In this document: piece after piece, positions 16,598 to 22,766 of the stretch | How the letters are laid out: the number at the start of each line of letters is the position of its first letter | How positions within the stretch are numbered: the first letter of the stretch is position 1 | Assembly: GCF_008704795.1 (NCBI RefSeq) | Contig: NZ_CP023690.1 | Span: 3,172,501-3,236,500 of the forward strand | Source of the DNA: Streptomyces spectabilis | GTDB taxonomy: Bacteria > Actinomycetota > Actinomycetes > Streptomycetales > Streptomycetaceae | Length of the DNA stretch: 64,000 bases | Direction of reading: 5' to 3' | Made by a program: the position numbers and the translations under genes | Notes under the pieces: generated by a model | What the model was told of the DNA's origin: nothing | Database searches by the model: none | The model's input: only the letters and a program-made list of their open reading frames with translations

Positions 16598-17371
16598 TCA
16601 GGCCGCTACCGCTTTTCCCTCCGCTGCGTCCTGGTGGGCCAGTTCGTAGGCGTGACGTACCTGCATCGGGACACGTCCCTGCACGGGGAGGTTGGGCCAC
16701 CCGTTCTCGCGGGCCCATGCCCGGATCACACGGTTACGCTCCCGATCGCTCATGCCCGACCGATCGACTTTGGCAGGCTCAGGGAGCGGGTCACCACCTA
16801 CGAACTCACCGGAGAGAACGGCCGACTTGAAGCGGCCCGGCTTCCGCACGTCCATGCACGGGATGCCACGCTCGGACGCGTCCCGCAGCTTGTGGCCGTT
16901 GCGCTCCCCACCCTCACCCAGGATGAGCAACACAGTGGAGTCATCGGCACGGCCCACCACCTCATAGCCAGCGTGGCGCACCGCGTCACGGGCCGACTCC
17001 CAGTCGTACCCCGGCACTTCACCCGCCAGCATCACGGATCGCACAGGGTCAGGCTCGTTCGCTTCCTCGCTCACGTCCTCCGCATCGCGCTCCGACTCGG
17101 CAACGGGTGACGGATCAGCCACGGGCACGGGCTCAGGTTCGGGAGCCACGATCACAGAGTCAGACTCAGGCTCCGACTCGTCAGCGTCCGGCAGACCAGC
17201 CCCCAGGGCATCTACCAGGTACCGGCCGAACGTAGCCGCGTGTTCCGTGCACAGGTCCCACGCACGGGCTCCCAGGGTCAGCGTGTCCGTGGCCTCTTGC
17301 TCGCTTCCATCCCGCGCTATGTGGGCATCGCACACGGTCTTGAGGACGGGCACGAGAACGGTCTTACGCAT
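16598..17371 (-). CDS. Lsr2-type protein with CxxH zinc motif and BRCT domain
   Basis: 257 residues in three parts. Residues 1-55 carry C14xxH17 and C41xxH44 (LCTEH), like the short zinc-binding N-termini of phage Lsr2-like proteins. Residues 61-108 are an acidic linker. Residues 109-192 read as a BRCT domain (SVMLAGEVPGYDWESARDAV, then a VLLILGEG strand and KLRDASERGIPCMD), close to the ligase-type BRCT pattern. Residues 209-246 (RNRVIRAWARENGWPNLPVQ) match the Lsr2 DNA-binding tail. Lsr2 proteins silence AT-rich DNA in actinobacteria. ATG 17371 has AAGGA ten bases upstream. First gene of a leftward three-gene set. Confidence 0.75.
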   Translation of the reverse strand: MRKTVLVPVLKTVCDAHIARDGSEQEATDTLTLGARAWDLCTEHAATFGRYLVDALGAGLPDADESEPESDSVIVAPEPEPVPVADPSPVAESERDAEDVSEEANEPDPVRSVMLAGEVPGYDWESARDAVRHAGYEVVGRADDSTVLLILGEGGERNGHKLRDASERGIPCMDVRKPGRFKSAVLSGEFVGGDPLPEPAKVDRSGMSDRERNRVIRAWARENGWPNLPVQGRVPMQVRHAYELAHQDAAEGKAVAA

Positions 17372-17849
17372 GACGCACGAATCCTTAGATAGGGCGGAAT
17401 GGGGAAGTCTCAGAAGTGGCCGGAGTGAGTCTCTAACGGCCTCCGCAGTCGATCTTGCGGAACTGATTCCATCCTGCCCCACAGCAACCCCGAAGCAAGC
17501 CCAATTATGCGTGACCTATATCACAATCGTGCATTTTCATTTCAATTCAAGGGTGGGGGTAATGGACGTTAGATAAACAATAGAACCCACCGGGGGTGCC
17601 TTCCTTCCATCGTGTACGGGTATCAAATTTTCCAGGCTCGATACATTTCCTCTGGCTCGCCCCTGCCGGGCGGGTTCGGCGGTGCAGTGCGGGGCATTTT
17701 GGGCCCTGATGGGTGGAATGTGAGTGAGGTCCATCACTCTTTTCGGGTCTGGCGTCACGGAAATGCAAGATGACACCTAGCGGCCCTGAAGTGGGGCGAA
17801 TTCCATCACGGTGAGCCGATGGCCGGCACTGCGGAGGGTGAACGGGAAC
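17372..17849. promoter_or_regulatory. AT-richer noncoding region upstream of the BRCT-Lsr2 operon
   Basis: About 480 bases without a convincing gene between the BRCT-Lsr2 gene and the capsid gene, both leftward. The part 17495-17600 is the most AT-rich in the neighbourhood. It holds an inverted repeat GTGA-CCTATA-TCAC (17511-17524) and, on the minus strand, a possible promoter with -35 TTGAAA (17540-17545) and a -10 near GATATA/TATAGG about 18 bases on. This is the likely start of the 17371-to-14788 transcript and a possible binding place for the Lsr2 protein itself. Confidence 0.45.
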
Positions 17850-17877
17850 GGGCCCCCACCTCGTCGGCAGGGGCCCG
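17850..17877 (-). terminator. Terminator of the capsid operon
   Basis: Stem CGGGCCCC (17850-17857) with GGGGCCCG (17870-17877) directly behind the capsid stop at 17891 on the minus strand. Confidence 0.6.
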
Positions 17878-17890
17878 AACTAATCCAGAG

Positions 17891-18802
17891 TTAGGCCGCG
17901 GTGGCCCATTCCACGGCGGCCTTGACGATTCCCTTGGTCGGCTTGGACTCATCAAAGGTATTGTCGGCCTTCTTGGCGTCCAGCTCCGGATAGCGCACGA
18001 TCTTCCCGCCGTACAGGTGGAGGGTGTCGATGTAGTCGGCCCGGAACTTCTCCGACTGGCCCTCACGGAAACCGGTGAACTGGGAGGCGAAGGTGGCGAA
18101 TGCCTTGTGTCCGGCCACGATGTCCACGCCCTTGGGCATGGCGGTGGTAGAGGCCACGGTGAACCCGCCCAGGCGCGCTACGACGCCGTTTGCGGTCACA
18201 CCACCCTCACCATAGGCGGCGGCATTGGCAACGGCCGGATGCTCCACGAGGTAGCGCTTCACGCGCGGCGAGACGACCACGAACCGGCCTGCGGGAACGT
18301 CGTTCTCGTCCAGGGCCAGCATCATGTCCAGGATCGCGCCGTACATGGCAGCAGGGGCATTCCCGGCCGTCGCCTTGATCTTCGGCAGCTCCGTGGCGCC
18401 CTTGGAGATCACATTGCCCATGAACGTGTCGGCCTCCCGGGCCAGGGCACGGATCATCTGCTGATTGATCGGGGAGTTCATGCCCCCGGCCGCCTGGTAC
18501 TGCTCAACGGTCTCAATGAGGACCTGAAGATACTTAGCCTCCGTGATCGGAAGCCTCTGATCCACGGTCTCCGGCCGCTGCGCGGTCATGCCTTCGGCAA
18601 TGGTGTAGTCCCCGACCGTGGGGCGCATGAGCGAGTTGATGTGGACGACATCGCCCATCTTCTGAATGGTGCCCTCGTAGTCGTTGTTCGCCACGAACGG
18701 GGCCGCCCACACCAGCAGCGGGTCAAACTGGGTGAGGAGTTCGGCATCCCACAGCTCCGGAACGAACGTATGAGTGGCGGGGTTCTGGTAGGCAAAGGTC
18801 AT
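17891..18802 (-). CDS. Phage major capsid protein (HK97-fold, P22-coat-like)
   Basis: 303 residues. The start MTFAYQNPATHTFVPELWDAELL and the stretch KMGDVVHINSLMRPTVGDYT...LPITEAKYLQVLIE match the N-arm and P-domain pattern of phage coat proteins of the P22-coat-like class, and AREADTFMGNVIS and GRFVVVSPRVKRYLVEHP continue it. It should assemble the shell of a small virion. It is preceded 15 bases upstream by a scaffold-like gene and followed by a terminator, so the two form a closed pair. No portal, terminase or protease gene is near. A capsid gene kept intact in such a small element suggests selection for particle formation. Confidence 0.78.
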   Translation of the reverse strand: MTFAYQNPATHTFVPELWDAELLTQFDPLLVWAAPFVANNDYEGTIQKMGDVVHINSLMRPTVGDYTIAEGMTAQRPETVDQRLPITEAKYLQVLIETVEQYQAAGGMNSPINQQMIRALAREADTFMGNVISKGATELPKIKATAGNAPAAMYGAILDMMLALDENDVPAGRFVVVSPRVKRYLVEHPAVANAAAYGEGGVTANGVVARLGGFTVASTTAMPKGVDIVAGHKAFATFASQFTGFREGQSEKFRADYIDTLHLYGGKIVRYPELDAKKADNTFDESKPTKGIVKAAVEWATAA

Positions 18803-18817
18803 AGGGGTACTCCGGGG

Positions 18818-19168
18818 TTATCGGTTGCGGATGTCGAGAGAAACGCCGGGGGTAGGCCGGAACGGCGGACCCGGGTAATAGCCCATGCCCTGGATCTGCG
18901 GGAACTCAGGCTCAGCAGGCTTCAGCGGCTCAAGGGCCTTCGCGATGGCCTCGGCTGACGGAGAGCCGTCCTCTCCCAGAAGCTTGGAAGAGTCCAGGTA
19001 ATCGGTGAAGCCCTCAGCGAGCTTGATGCCCGCCTGGGCGGCATGGGCCTTGAGTTCGGCCTGTGCGAGCTTGGCCGCGTACTCGCGCCGCACCTCGGCC
19101 CGAACGGACTCGGAACCGTCGGCTGGCACCGGGGCCGCGGAATGGGAATCGGTCTGGTGGTCGCTCAT
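18818..19168 (-). CDS. Probable capsid scaffold-like protein
   Basis: 116 residues, acidic and helical (SVRAEVRREYAAKLAQAELKAHAAQAG), then a Pro/Gly-rich end (PGPPFRPTPGVSLD). A short helical protein directly upstream of a major capsid gene is the usual place and make-up of a phage scaffold. The N-terminal helix could form the coiled coil of a scaffold dimer. The sequence is too short and simple for a firm family call; a head-decoration or capsid-size protein is the alternative. ATG 19168 has GGAGACATCA upstream on the minus strand, a good ribosome site. Confidence 0.55.
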   Translation of the reverse strand: MSDHQTDSHSAAPVPADGSESVRAEVRREYAAKLAQAELKAHAAQAGIKLAEGFTDYLDSSKLLGEDGSPSAEAIAKALEPLKPAEPEFPQIQGMGYYPGPPFRPTPGVSLDIRNR

Positions 19169-19196
19169 TGATGTCTCCTAACTAATCGATCGGGTC

Positions 19197-19460
19197 TTAG
19201 GACGCCGGGGCATCCTCGCGGATCAAGGCGTCAACGGCGGTGGCCTTACGGCGCTGTTCGGTGTCGTCGCCGGTCATCAGCGAGAGCAGTGGCGCGCAGA
19301 GGTGGCGGGATGCCTGCACGAGCATCCGAAGGCTGGGGGTGGTCTCTCCGGACTCCCACCGGTAGATGGTGGAGGGAGCCACAACCATTTCGTCGGCCAG
19401 TTCCTCAACGGACAGGTCGAGAGTGATGCGACGGGCAGCGAATGCGTGACGATCGAACAT
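19197..19460 (-). CDS. Short XRE-family regulator (candidate immunity repressor)
   Basis: 87 residues. A helix-turn-helix lies at residues about 10-60 (RITLDLSVEELADEMVVAPSTIYRWESG, then TPSLRMLVQASRHL), with the classic scaffold of Cro/C1-type repressors and STIYRWESG as recognition helix. ATG 19460 has AAGGATTT nine bases upstream. It lies upstream of the scaffold and capsid genes, 29 bases from the scaffold start, and behind a region with repeated GGGACAC motifs that could be its operators. Could act as repressor or as an activator of late genes. Confidence 0.8.
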   Translation of the reverse strand: MFDRHAFAARRITLDLSVEELADEMVVAPSTIYRWESGETTPSLRMLVQASRHLCAPLLSLMTGDDTEQRRKATAVDALIREDAPAS

Positions 19461-19514
19461 AGGGAAATCCTTGCGGTTGGTTGCTGAAACGCGAATCTGT
19501 GAGCAAAAGGAAGA

Positions 19515-19540
19515 CCCCGGCCACCAGAGGGTGGCCGGGG
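19515..19540. terminator. Hairpin upstream of the short XRE gene
   Basis: An 11-bp perfect stem CCCCGGCCACC / GGTGGCCGGGG around the loop AGAG, in the leader of the leftward XRE gene. It may attenuate read-through from the Rep operon or end it. Confidence 0.6.
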
Positions 19541-19618
19541 CTGGAGACACTGCGAGGAAACGCCTCTCCCTGTGCGTCGGTGAGACATCTGGCGAAACTC
19601 TCGGCGAGTCACGAATGT

Positions 19619-19694
19619 GGGACACAGGTCACGCCGTGGGGCGGCTTGTCCCCTCACTATTAATGTCGGTGTCCCCTATGCACCGAAGGGACAC
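19619..19694. promoter_or_regulatory. Cluster of GGGACAC operator-like motifs
   Basis: Four copies of GGGACA(C) in alternating orientation: plus at 19619-19625, minus at 19647-19653, minus at 19669-19675, plus at 19688-19694. The last two form an inverted repeat with a 12-base gap, and a TATTAAT that could be a -10 box lies between the inner copies. This layout is typical for a repressor-controlled promoter; the short XRE protein is the natural candidate. Confidence 0.5.
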
Positions 19695-19857
19695 GAAACG
19701 GAAGGGAAGTTTTCCCTACCTGGTACGTAGGTGTCACTACGGACGACTGGTAACAGGGAATCAGAGAAGTGTTGTCGAGATCACCCGCCGCAGCGGGGAG
19801 GAACGGAATCCATGATCTGCCTTGGCTGGTAGAAGGTCATACTTGAACCCTGAGAAA

Positions 19858-19878
19858 GGCCAGCCTCAAAGGCTGGCC
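19858..19878 (-). terminator. Hairpin beyond the iterons
   Basis: An 8-bp perfect stem GGCCAGCC / GGCTGGCC around TCAAA, on the far side of the iterons from the Rep gene. It could end the Rep transcript or be part of the origin structure. The 535 bases 19461-19995 contain no gene. Confidence 0.5.
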
Positions 19879-19911
19879 AACTCAGAGACTCAGGCTCAAC
19901 CAGCCCAGGAT

Positions 19912-19995
19912 CACTCGGTCAACAACCCTCGGTAGAAGTCCCTTGGTGAAACTCCCTTGTTGAAGAGCACTAGGTGAACATCACTAGGTAGTAGG
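19912..19995. repeat. Six tandem 14-nt iterons, candidate replication origin
   Basis: Six imperfect direct repeats, each exactly 14 nt, in register: CACTCGGTCAACAA (19912), CCCTCGGTAGAAGT (19926), CCCTTGGTGAAACT (19940), CCCTTGTTGAAGAG (19954), CACTAGGTGAACAT (19968) and CACTAGGTAGTAGG (19982). Shared pattern C-M-C-T-N-G-G-T-N-R-A. They end one base before the stop codon of the winged-helix Rep gene. Iterons directly behind a rep gene are the hallmark of Rep-binding origins in plasmids and phage satellites. Confidence 0.7.
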
Positions 19996-20499
19996 TCAGC
20001 GTGACGTGTGGTCGTACTCCCTGGCCCTGGCCTTCATGTCCGTGAAGCTATGCCCGTGCTCGTGCCGGGGAATCGTCAGCCAGTGCACGTCGCAGTCACC
20101 CTTCCCCTTCGACTTGTGTTCCACCCACAGCCAGCCGTTCTCTCGGCCGTACTTGATGGCGCGGCCCACCGTGCTCAGCGACGCCCCGGAAGCCTCGGCT
20201 ATGAGTTCCTGCGGAGCGCGAAGGTCCCGGCCGGTGTCGAAGGTGGCGAAGAACGACGCCGCCGCCAAGACGTGCTTGTACTTGCCCGCCACGTCAGGGC
20301 AGTTCCACAGGGCCCGTTCCCACTCGTAGCGGATAGCAGACCTGGGCTTGGGTGCCGAACTAATCAACCCTGGCTCGACACTCCCCTTCATGATCCGTTC
20401 GGCAGAACGTGAATCTCGGCGCGGGGCGGCCAGCGCCATCGGCTCAGCCCTGTCCCAGGGCGAGTGCTCGGAGAACGGGTCCGCGTCCGGGGCGATCAT
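19996..20499 (-). CDS. Winged-helix replication initiator candidate (Rep)
   Basis: 167 residues. Residues 72-143 form a winged helix: helices in GKYKHVLAAASFFATF and APQELIAEASGASLSTVGRAIKYGRENGW, then a two-stranded wing WLWVEHKSKGKGDCDVHWLTI. This is the layout of phage and plasmid replication initiators and replisome organisers. The N-terminal 50 residues look disordered. ATG 20499 overlaps the Xis stop as ATGA. The stop is directly followed by six 14-nt iterons, which strongly supports an origin-binding role. A transcription regulator remains possible. Confidence 0.65.
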   Translation of the reverse strand: MIAPDADPFSEHSPWDRAEPMALAAPRRDSRSAERIMKGSVEPGLISSAPKPRSAIRYEWERALWNCPDVAGKYKHVLAAASFFATFDTGRDLRAPQELIAEASGASLSTVGRAIKYGRENGWLWVEHKSKGKGDCDVHWLTIPRHEHGHSFTDMKARAREYDHTSR

Positions 20500-20666
20500 C
20501 GGGCCCCCTGCTCATCCAGCCAGCGATTGAGGTCATTTGGGCGGCAGCGAAGCGATTTCCCTACCCGCTTGAAAGGAATCGCCTCACGCTTCCAGTTGTC
20601 GTACACCCACGACTTCGGAACGCCCAGAAAATCAGCAACATCGTTAACGGTCATCAGCTTGGTCAA
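20496..20666 (-). CDS. xis: Small excisionase-like MerR/HTH_17 protein
   Basis: 56 residues, start MTKLMTVNDVADFLG. It has the typical small excisionase pattern: VADFLGVPKSWVYDNWK as helix-turn-helix, RVGKSLRCRPNDLNRWLDEQ as the following wing and helix. TTG 20666 is chosen because GGGAGG lies five bases upstream; ATG 20654 would be 17 bases away from it. The stop overlaps the Rep start by four bases, so excision and replication genes are coupled. Proteins of this type bend att DNA for the tyrosine integrase and can also activate transcription. Confidence 0.8.
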   Translation of the reverse strand: MTKLMTVNDVADFLGVPKSWVYDNWKREAIPFKRVGKSLRCRPNDLNRWLDEQGAR

Positions 20667-20689
20667 CTAACCCTCCCGGCAAAGAGAAA

Positions 20690-20709
20690 CCCCCGAGGGG
20701 CCTCGGGGG
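20690..20709 (-). terminator. Terminator between the 178-aa gene and xis
   Basis: Stem CCCCCGAGG / CCTCGGGGG with a two-base loop, placed between the leftward 178-aa gene (stop 20740) and the xis start (20666). It may attenuate read-through into the xis-rep operon. Confidence 0.65.
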
Positions 20710-20739
20710 CTTGTGGGATATGAAATTGGCAAACTGCGG

Positions 20740-21276
20740 CTACCCGGAAGTGGAATCCAGGACGGCTTGAGCCTTCTCGGTCAGCTCGCCGCCAGCCTTT
20801 CCAGCCATCGAACTCAACAACCCGTCCCGACGGGCCTTCTTCAGATGGTCGCGGACCGTCTCCGGACGCCGCTCAATCAACCGGGCCAGCCAGTCAATCG
20901 GGCGACGCGCCCCGATGGTGGCCATCTGGACGTAGACGGCTGACAACATCACCAGGTAGGGCGCCGAGACGCCCTCAAGTTCAAGGAGCCGTTTGGCTGT
21001 TGCCCCTGCCTCCTCGACCATCTGCGTGATCTCCCGCGCCCCTTCTTCGAGGCTGGGGCCCGCTTCCTCGGCCGCTTTGACCGCTGCCGGGAGATCGAGC
21101 CTGCGGAGCACGGTGGTGGAGATCCCGCGCGCCACGTCGCGTGCCGGTGCATCTTCCGCCTTCTCGATGGTGATGCGCTGCGGGCCGCCCGTCACCGGAC
21201 CGCTCGGCCACCACATGCGGATGTCCCATGCGCCCTGGTGCTGGGTGAACTCGAACCCACTCTCGTATGCCGTCAT
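20740..21276 (-). CDS. Hypothetical protein, possible DNA-binding helical protein
   Basis: 178 residues, start MTAYESGFEFTQHQGAWDIR. The N-terminus is beta-rich, the middle strongly helical (AAVKAAEEAGPSLEEGAREITQMVEEAG). Near residue 140, RPIDWLARLIERRPETVRDHLKKARRDGLL reads like a helix-turn-helix of the kind that guides recombination or silencing proteins. Similar proteins often stand beside actinobacterial integrases, but I know no function. It diverges from the integrase; the 147-base gap holds TTGACA (21314) and an ACCAC/GTGGT inverted repeat. Confidence 0.6.
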   Translation of the reverse strand: MTAYESGFEFTQHQGAWDIRMWWPSGPVTGGPQRITIEKAEDAPARDVARGISTTVLRRLDLPAAVKAAEEAGPSLEEGAREITQMVEEAGATAKRLLELEGVSAPYLVMLSAVYVQMATIGARRPIDWLARLIERRPETVRDHLKKARRDGLLSSMAGKAGGELTEKAQAVLDSTSG

Positions 21277-21423
21277 ACTCCAAACCGTACCACGCACGGT
21301 GGTCCACCGACAGTTGACAGTAGATGGTGGCTCGTGATCAAACTGAAAGGGCCGGAGCGATCACGCCCGGCCCGACACGGCCCCGGCCGGTCGGCACTCT
21401 CGAAGAAAGAAGCGGAACCCTCA

Positions 21424-22626
21424 GTGGCGACCACGTTTCAGAAGTGCAAGAAGGACAAGGCCGAACCCTGCACCAAGGGCCGATGCGGGCACCCGTGGAC
21501 CGTCCGCTACCGCGAGCCGGGAGGGCGCTCCGGCCGCCAGCGGGAGAAGACGTTCCCCAGCAAGAAGCAGGCCGAAGCGCACGGCAACCAGATGGAGGCG
21601 GACAAGCTCCAGGGCGTCTATCTCGACCCCGACCGAGGCAAGATCACCGTTGCGGCGTGGTGGGACGAGTGGCTGTCGGCTCAGATCCTCGCCCCCAACA
21701 CCCTGCGGGATTACACAGGGTTCGCGGGCAACTATCTGATACCGACGCTGGGGCGGAAGACAGTCGCCGGGGTGACCCCGAACGATGCTCAGCGCGTCGT
21801 CAAGGCCATGGAAGAGGCCGGTCTCATGGCATCCACCATCGGCACTCGTGTGATCCCCATGAAGGCCATGTTCAAGGCCGCCGTGGATAACGACCGCATC
21901 GCCAAGGACCCGTGCCGGGGACTCAAGCTGCCCCGTGTCTCCTCCAAGGCTGTGGACCTGGACGAGATCCCCACGCTTCCGGAAGTCGTCCGGATCGCCG
22001 CCGAGATGCCAGCGGAGTACCGGCTGAACGTGTGGCTGATCTCCGGGGTGGGCGTGCGCCCCTCCGAGGCATTCGCCGCCTCCGAAGACTGCTGCCGGGG
22101 CGACGTGTACCGGGTGTACCGGCAGACCACCGAGAAGGGTGACGGCAAGGGCAACCGCAAGGGTCTCGTGCCGCTCAAGCACCGCGCGGCGGGTGACTAC
22201 CGGGAAGTGCCGTTGGCCCGGTGGCTGGCCGGGGAGATCACCCGCCACACCGCCCGGCACGGCGTCCACGCGCTCCTGGGGGCCTCCGGGCTGTTCTTCG
22301 TCACCAAGGCCGGGGAGCTGCTGACGCACGAGGGCTTCTACTACCACTGGCGTCAGGTCATGAAGAAGCTCGGCCTGAAGTACAAGCCGCACGACCTACG
22401 CCACTTCTTCGCCTCCACCATGCTCGCCGCAGGCGTGTCCCTGCTGGAGGTCAGCCGCTGGCTCGGACACAGGTCCATCAGGGTCACAGCCGACACGTAC
22501 GGCCACCTCGTGCCCGACTCCTGGAACCGGGGCCGCAAGGCCATGGAAGACGCCATGCGGCCACAGATGAAGGCCATCAAGGGCGGAGCGCCCAACGGGC
22601 CGGAAGAGGTCGCACAGGCCGCGTAG
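21424..22626 (+). CDS. int: Tyrosine site-specific recombinase (integrase)
   Basis: 400 residues from GTG 21424. A basic N-terminal arm-binding part (KCKKDKAEPCTKGRCGHPW), a SAM-like core-binding part (ITVAAWWDEWLSAQILAPNTLRDYTGF), and the catalytic domain with the full set R212 (GVGVRPSEA), H323-x-x-R326 (HDLRHFFAS), H349 (WLGHRSI) and Y359 (DTYGHL). It should integrate and excise the element by strand exchange at the 20-bp att core. A GTG at 21334 would add 30 residues and cannot be excluded. It reads toward attR, 142 bases away, the usual place for an integrase, and ends in its own terminator. Confidence 0.93.
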   Translation: MATTFQKCKKDKAEPCTKGRCGHPWTVRYREPGGRSGRQREKTFPSKKQAEAHGNQMEADKLQGVYLDPDRGKITVAAWWDEWLSAQILAPNTLRDYTGFAGNYLIPTLGRKTVAGVTPNDAQRVVKAMEEAGLMASTIGTRVIPMKAMFKAAVDNDRIAKDPCRGLKLPRVSSKAVDLDEIPTLPEVVRIAAEMPAEYRLNVWLISGVGVRPSEAFAASEDCCRGDVYRVYRQTTEKGDGKGNRKGLVPLKHRAAGDYREVPLARWLAGEITRHTARHGVHALLGASGLFFVTKAGELLTHEGFYYHWRQVMKKLGLKYKPHDLRHFFASTMLAAGVSLLEVSRWLGHRSIRVTADTYGHLVPDSWNRGRKAMEDAMRPQMKAIKGGAPNGPEEVAQAA

Positions 22627-22649
22627 TCCGCACCTGAGCCGCACATGAA

Positions 22650-22682
22650 GAAGACCCCCCGAAGGTAAGTCGGGGGGTCTTC
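22650..22682. terminator. Bidirectional terminator between int and terD-A
   Basis: A 13-bp perfect stem (GAAGACCCCCCGA / TCGGGGGGTCTTC) around a seven-base loop. It ends the rightward integrase transcript and probably also the leftward terD-A transcript, replacing the terminator that integration moved to 11356. Confidence 0.85.
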
Positions 22683-22699
22683 GTGCTGACCAGGCTAGT

Positions 22700-22728
22700 A
22701 CCGTGCTGATTCCGTGCTGACTCAGCAC
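22700..22728 (+). repeat. Right arm-type repeats (GTGCTGA motifs)
   Basis: Direct GTGCTGAY copies at 22703 and 22714, again 11 bp apart, plus one more at 22683 and an inverted copy completing the 15-bp palindrome GTGCTGACTCAGCAC (22714-22728). The unit mirrors 11558-11581. Probable integrase arm sites, 45 bases from the att core. Confidence 0.6.
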
Positions 22729-22766
22729 CCCTCTACACGGCGTTTGCCCAGGTCAAGGGCCTGACT

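Noticed and set aside
17537..17776. 79-codon minus-strand frame in the AT-rich gap
   Set aside because: No Shine-Dalgarno, no motif, and it covers promoter-like sequence.
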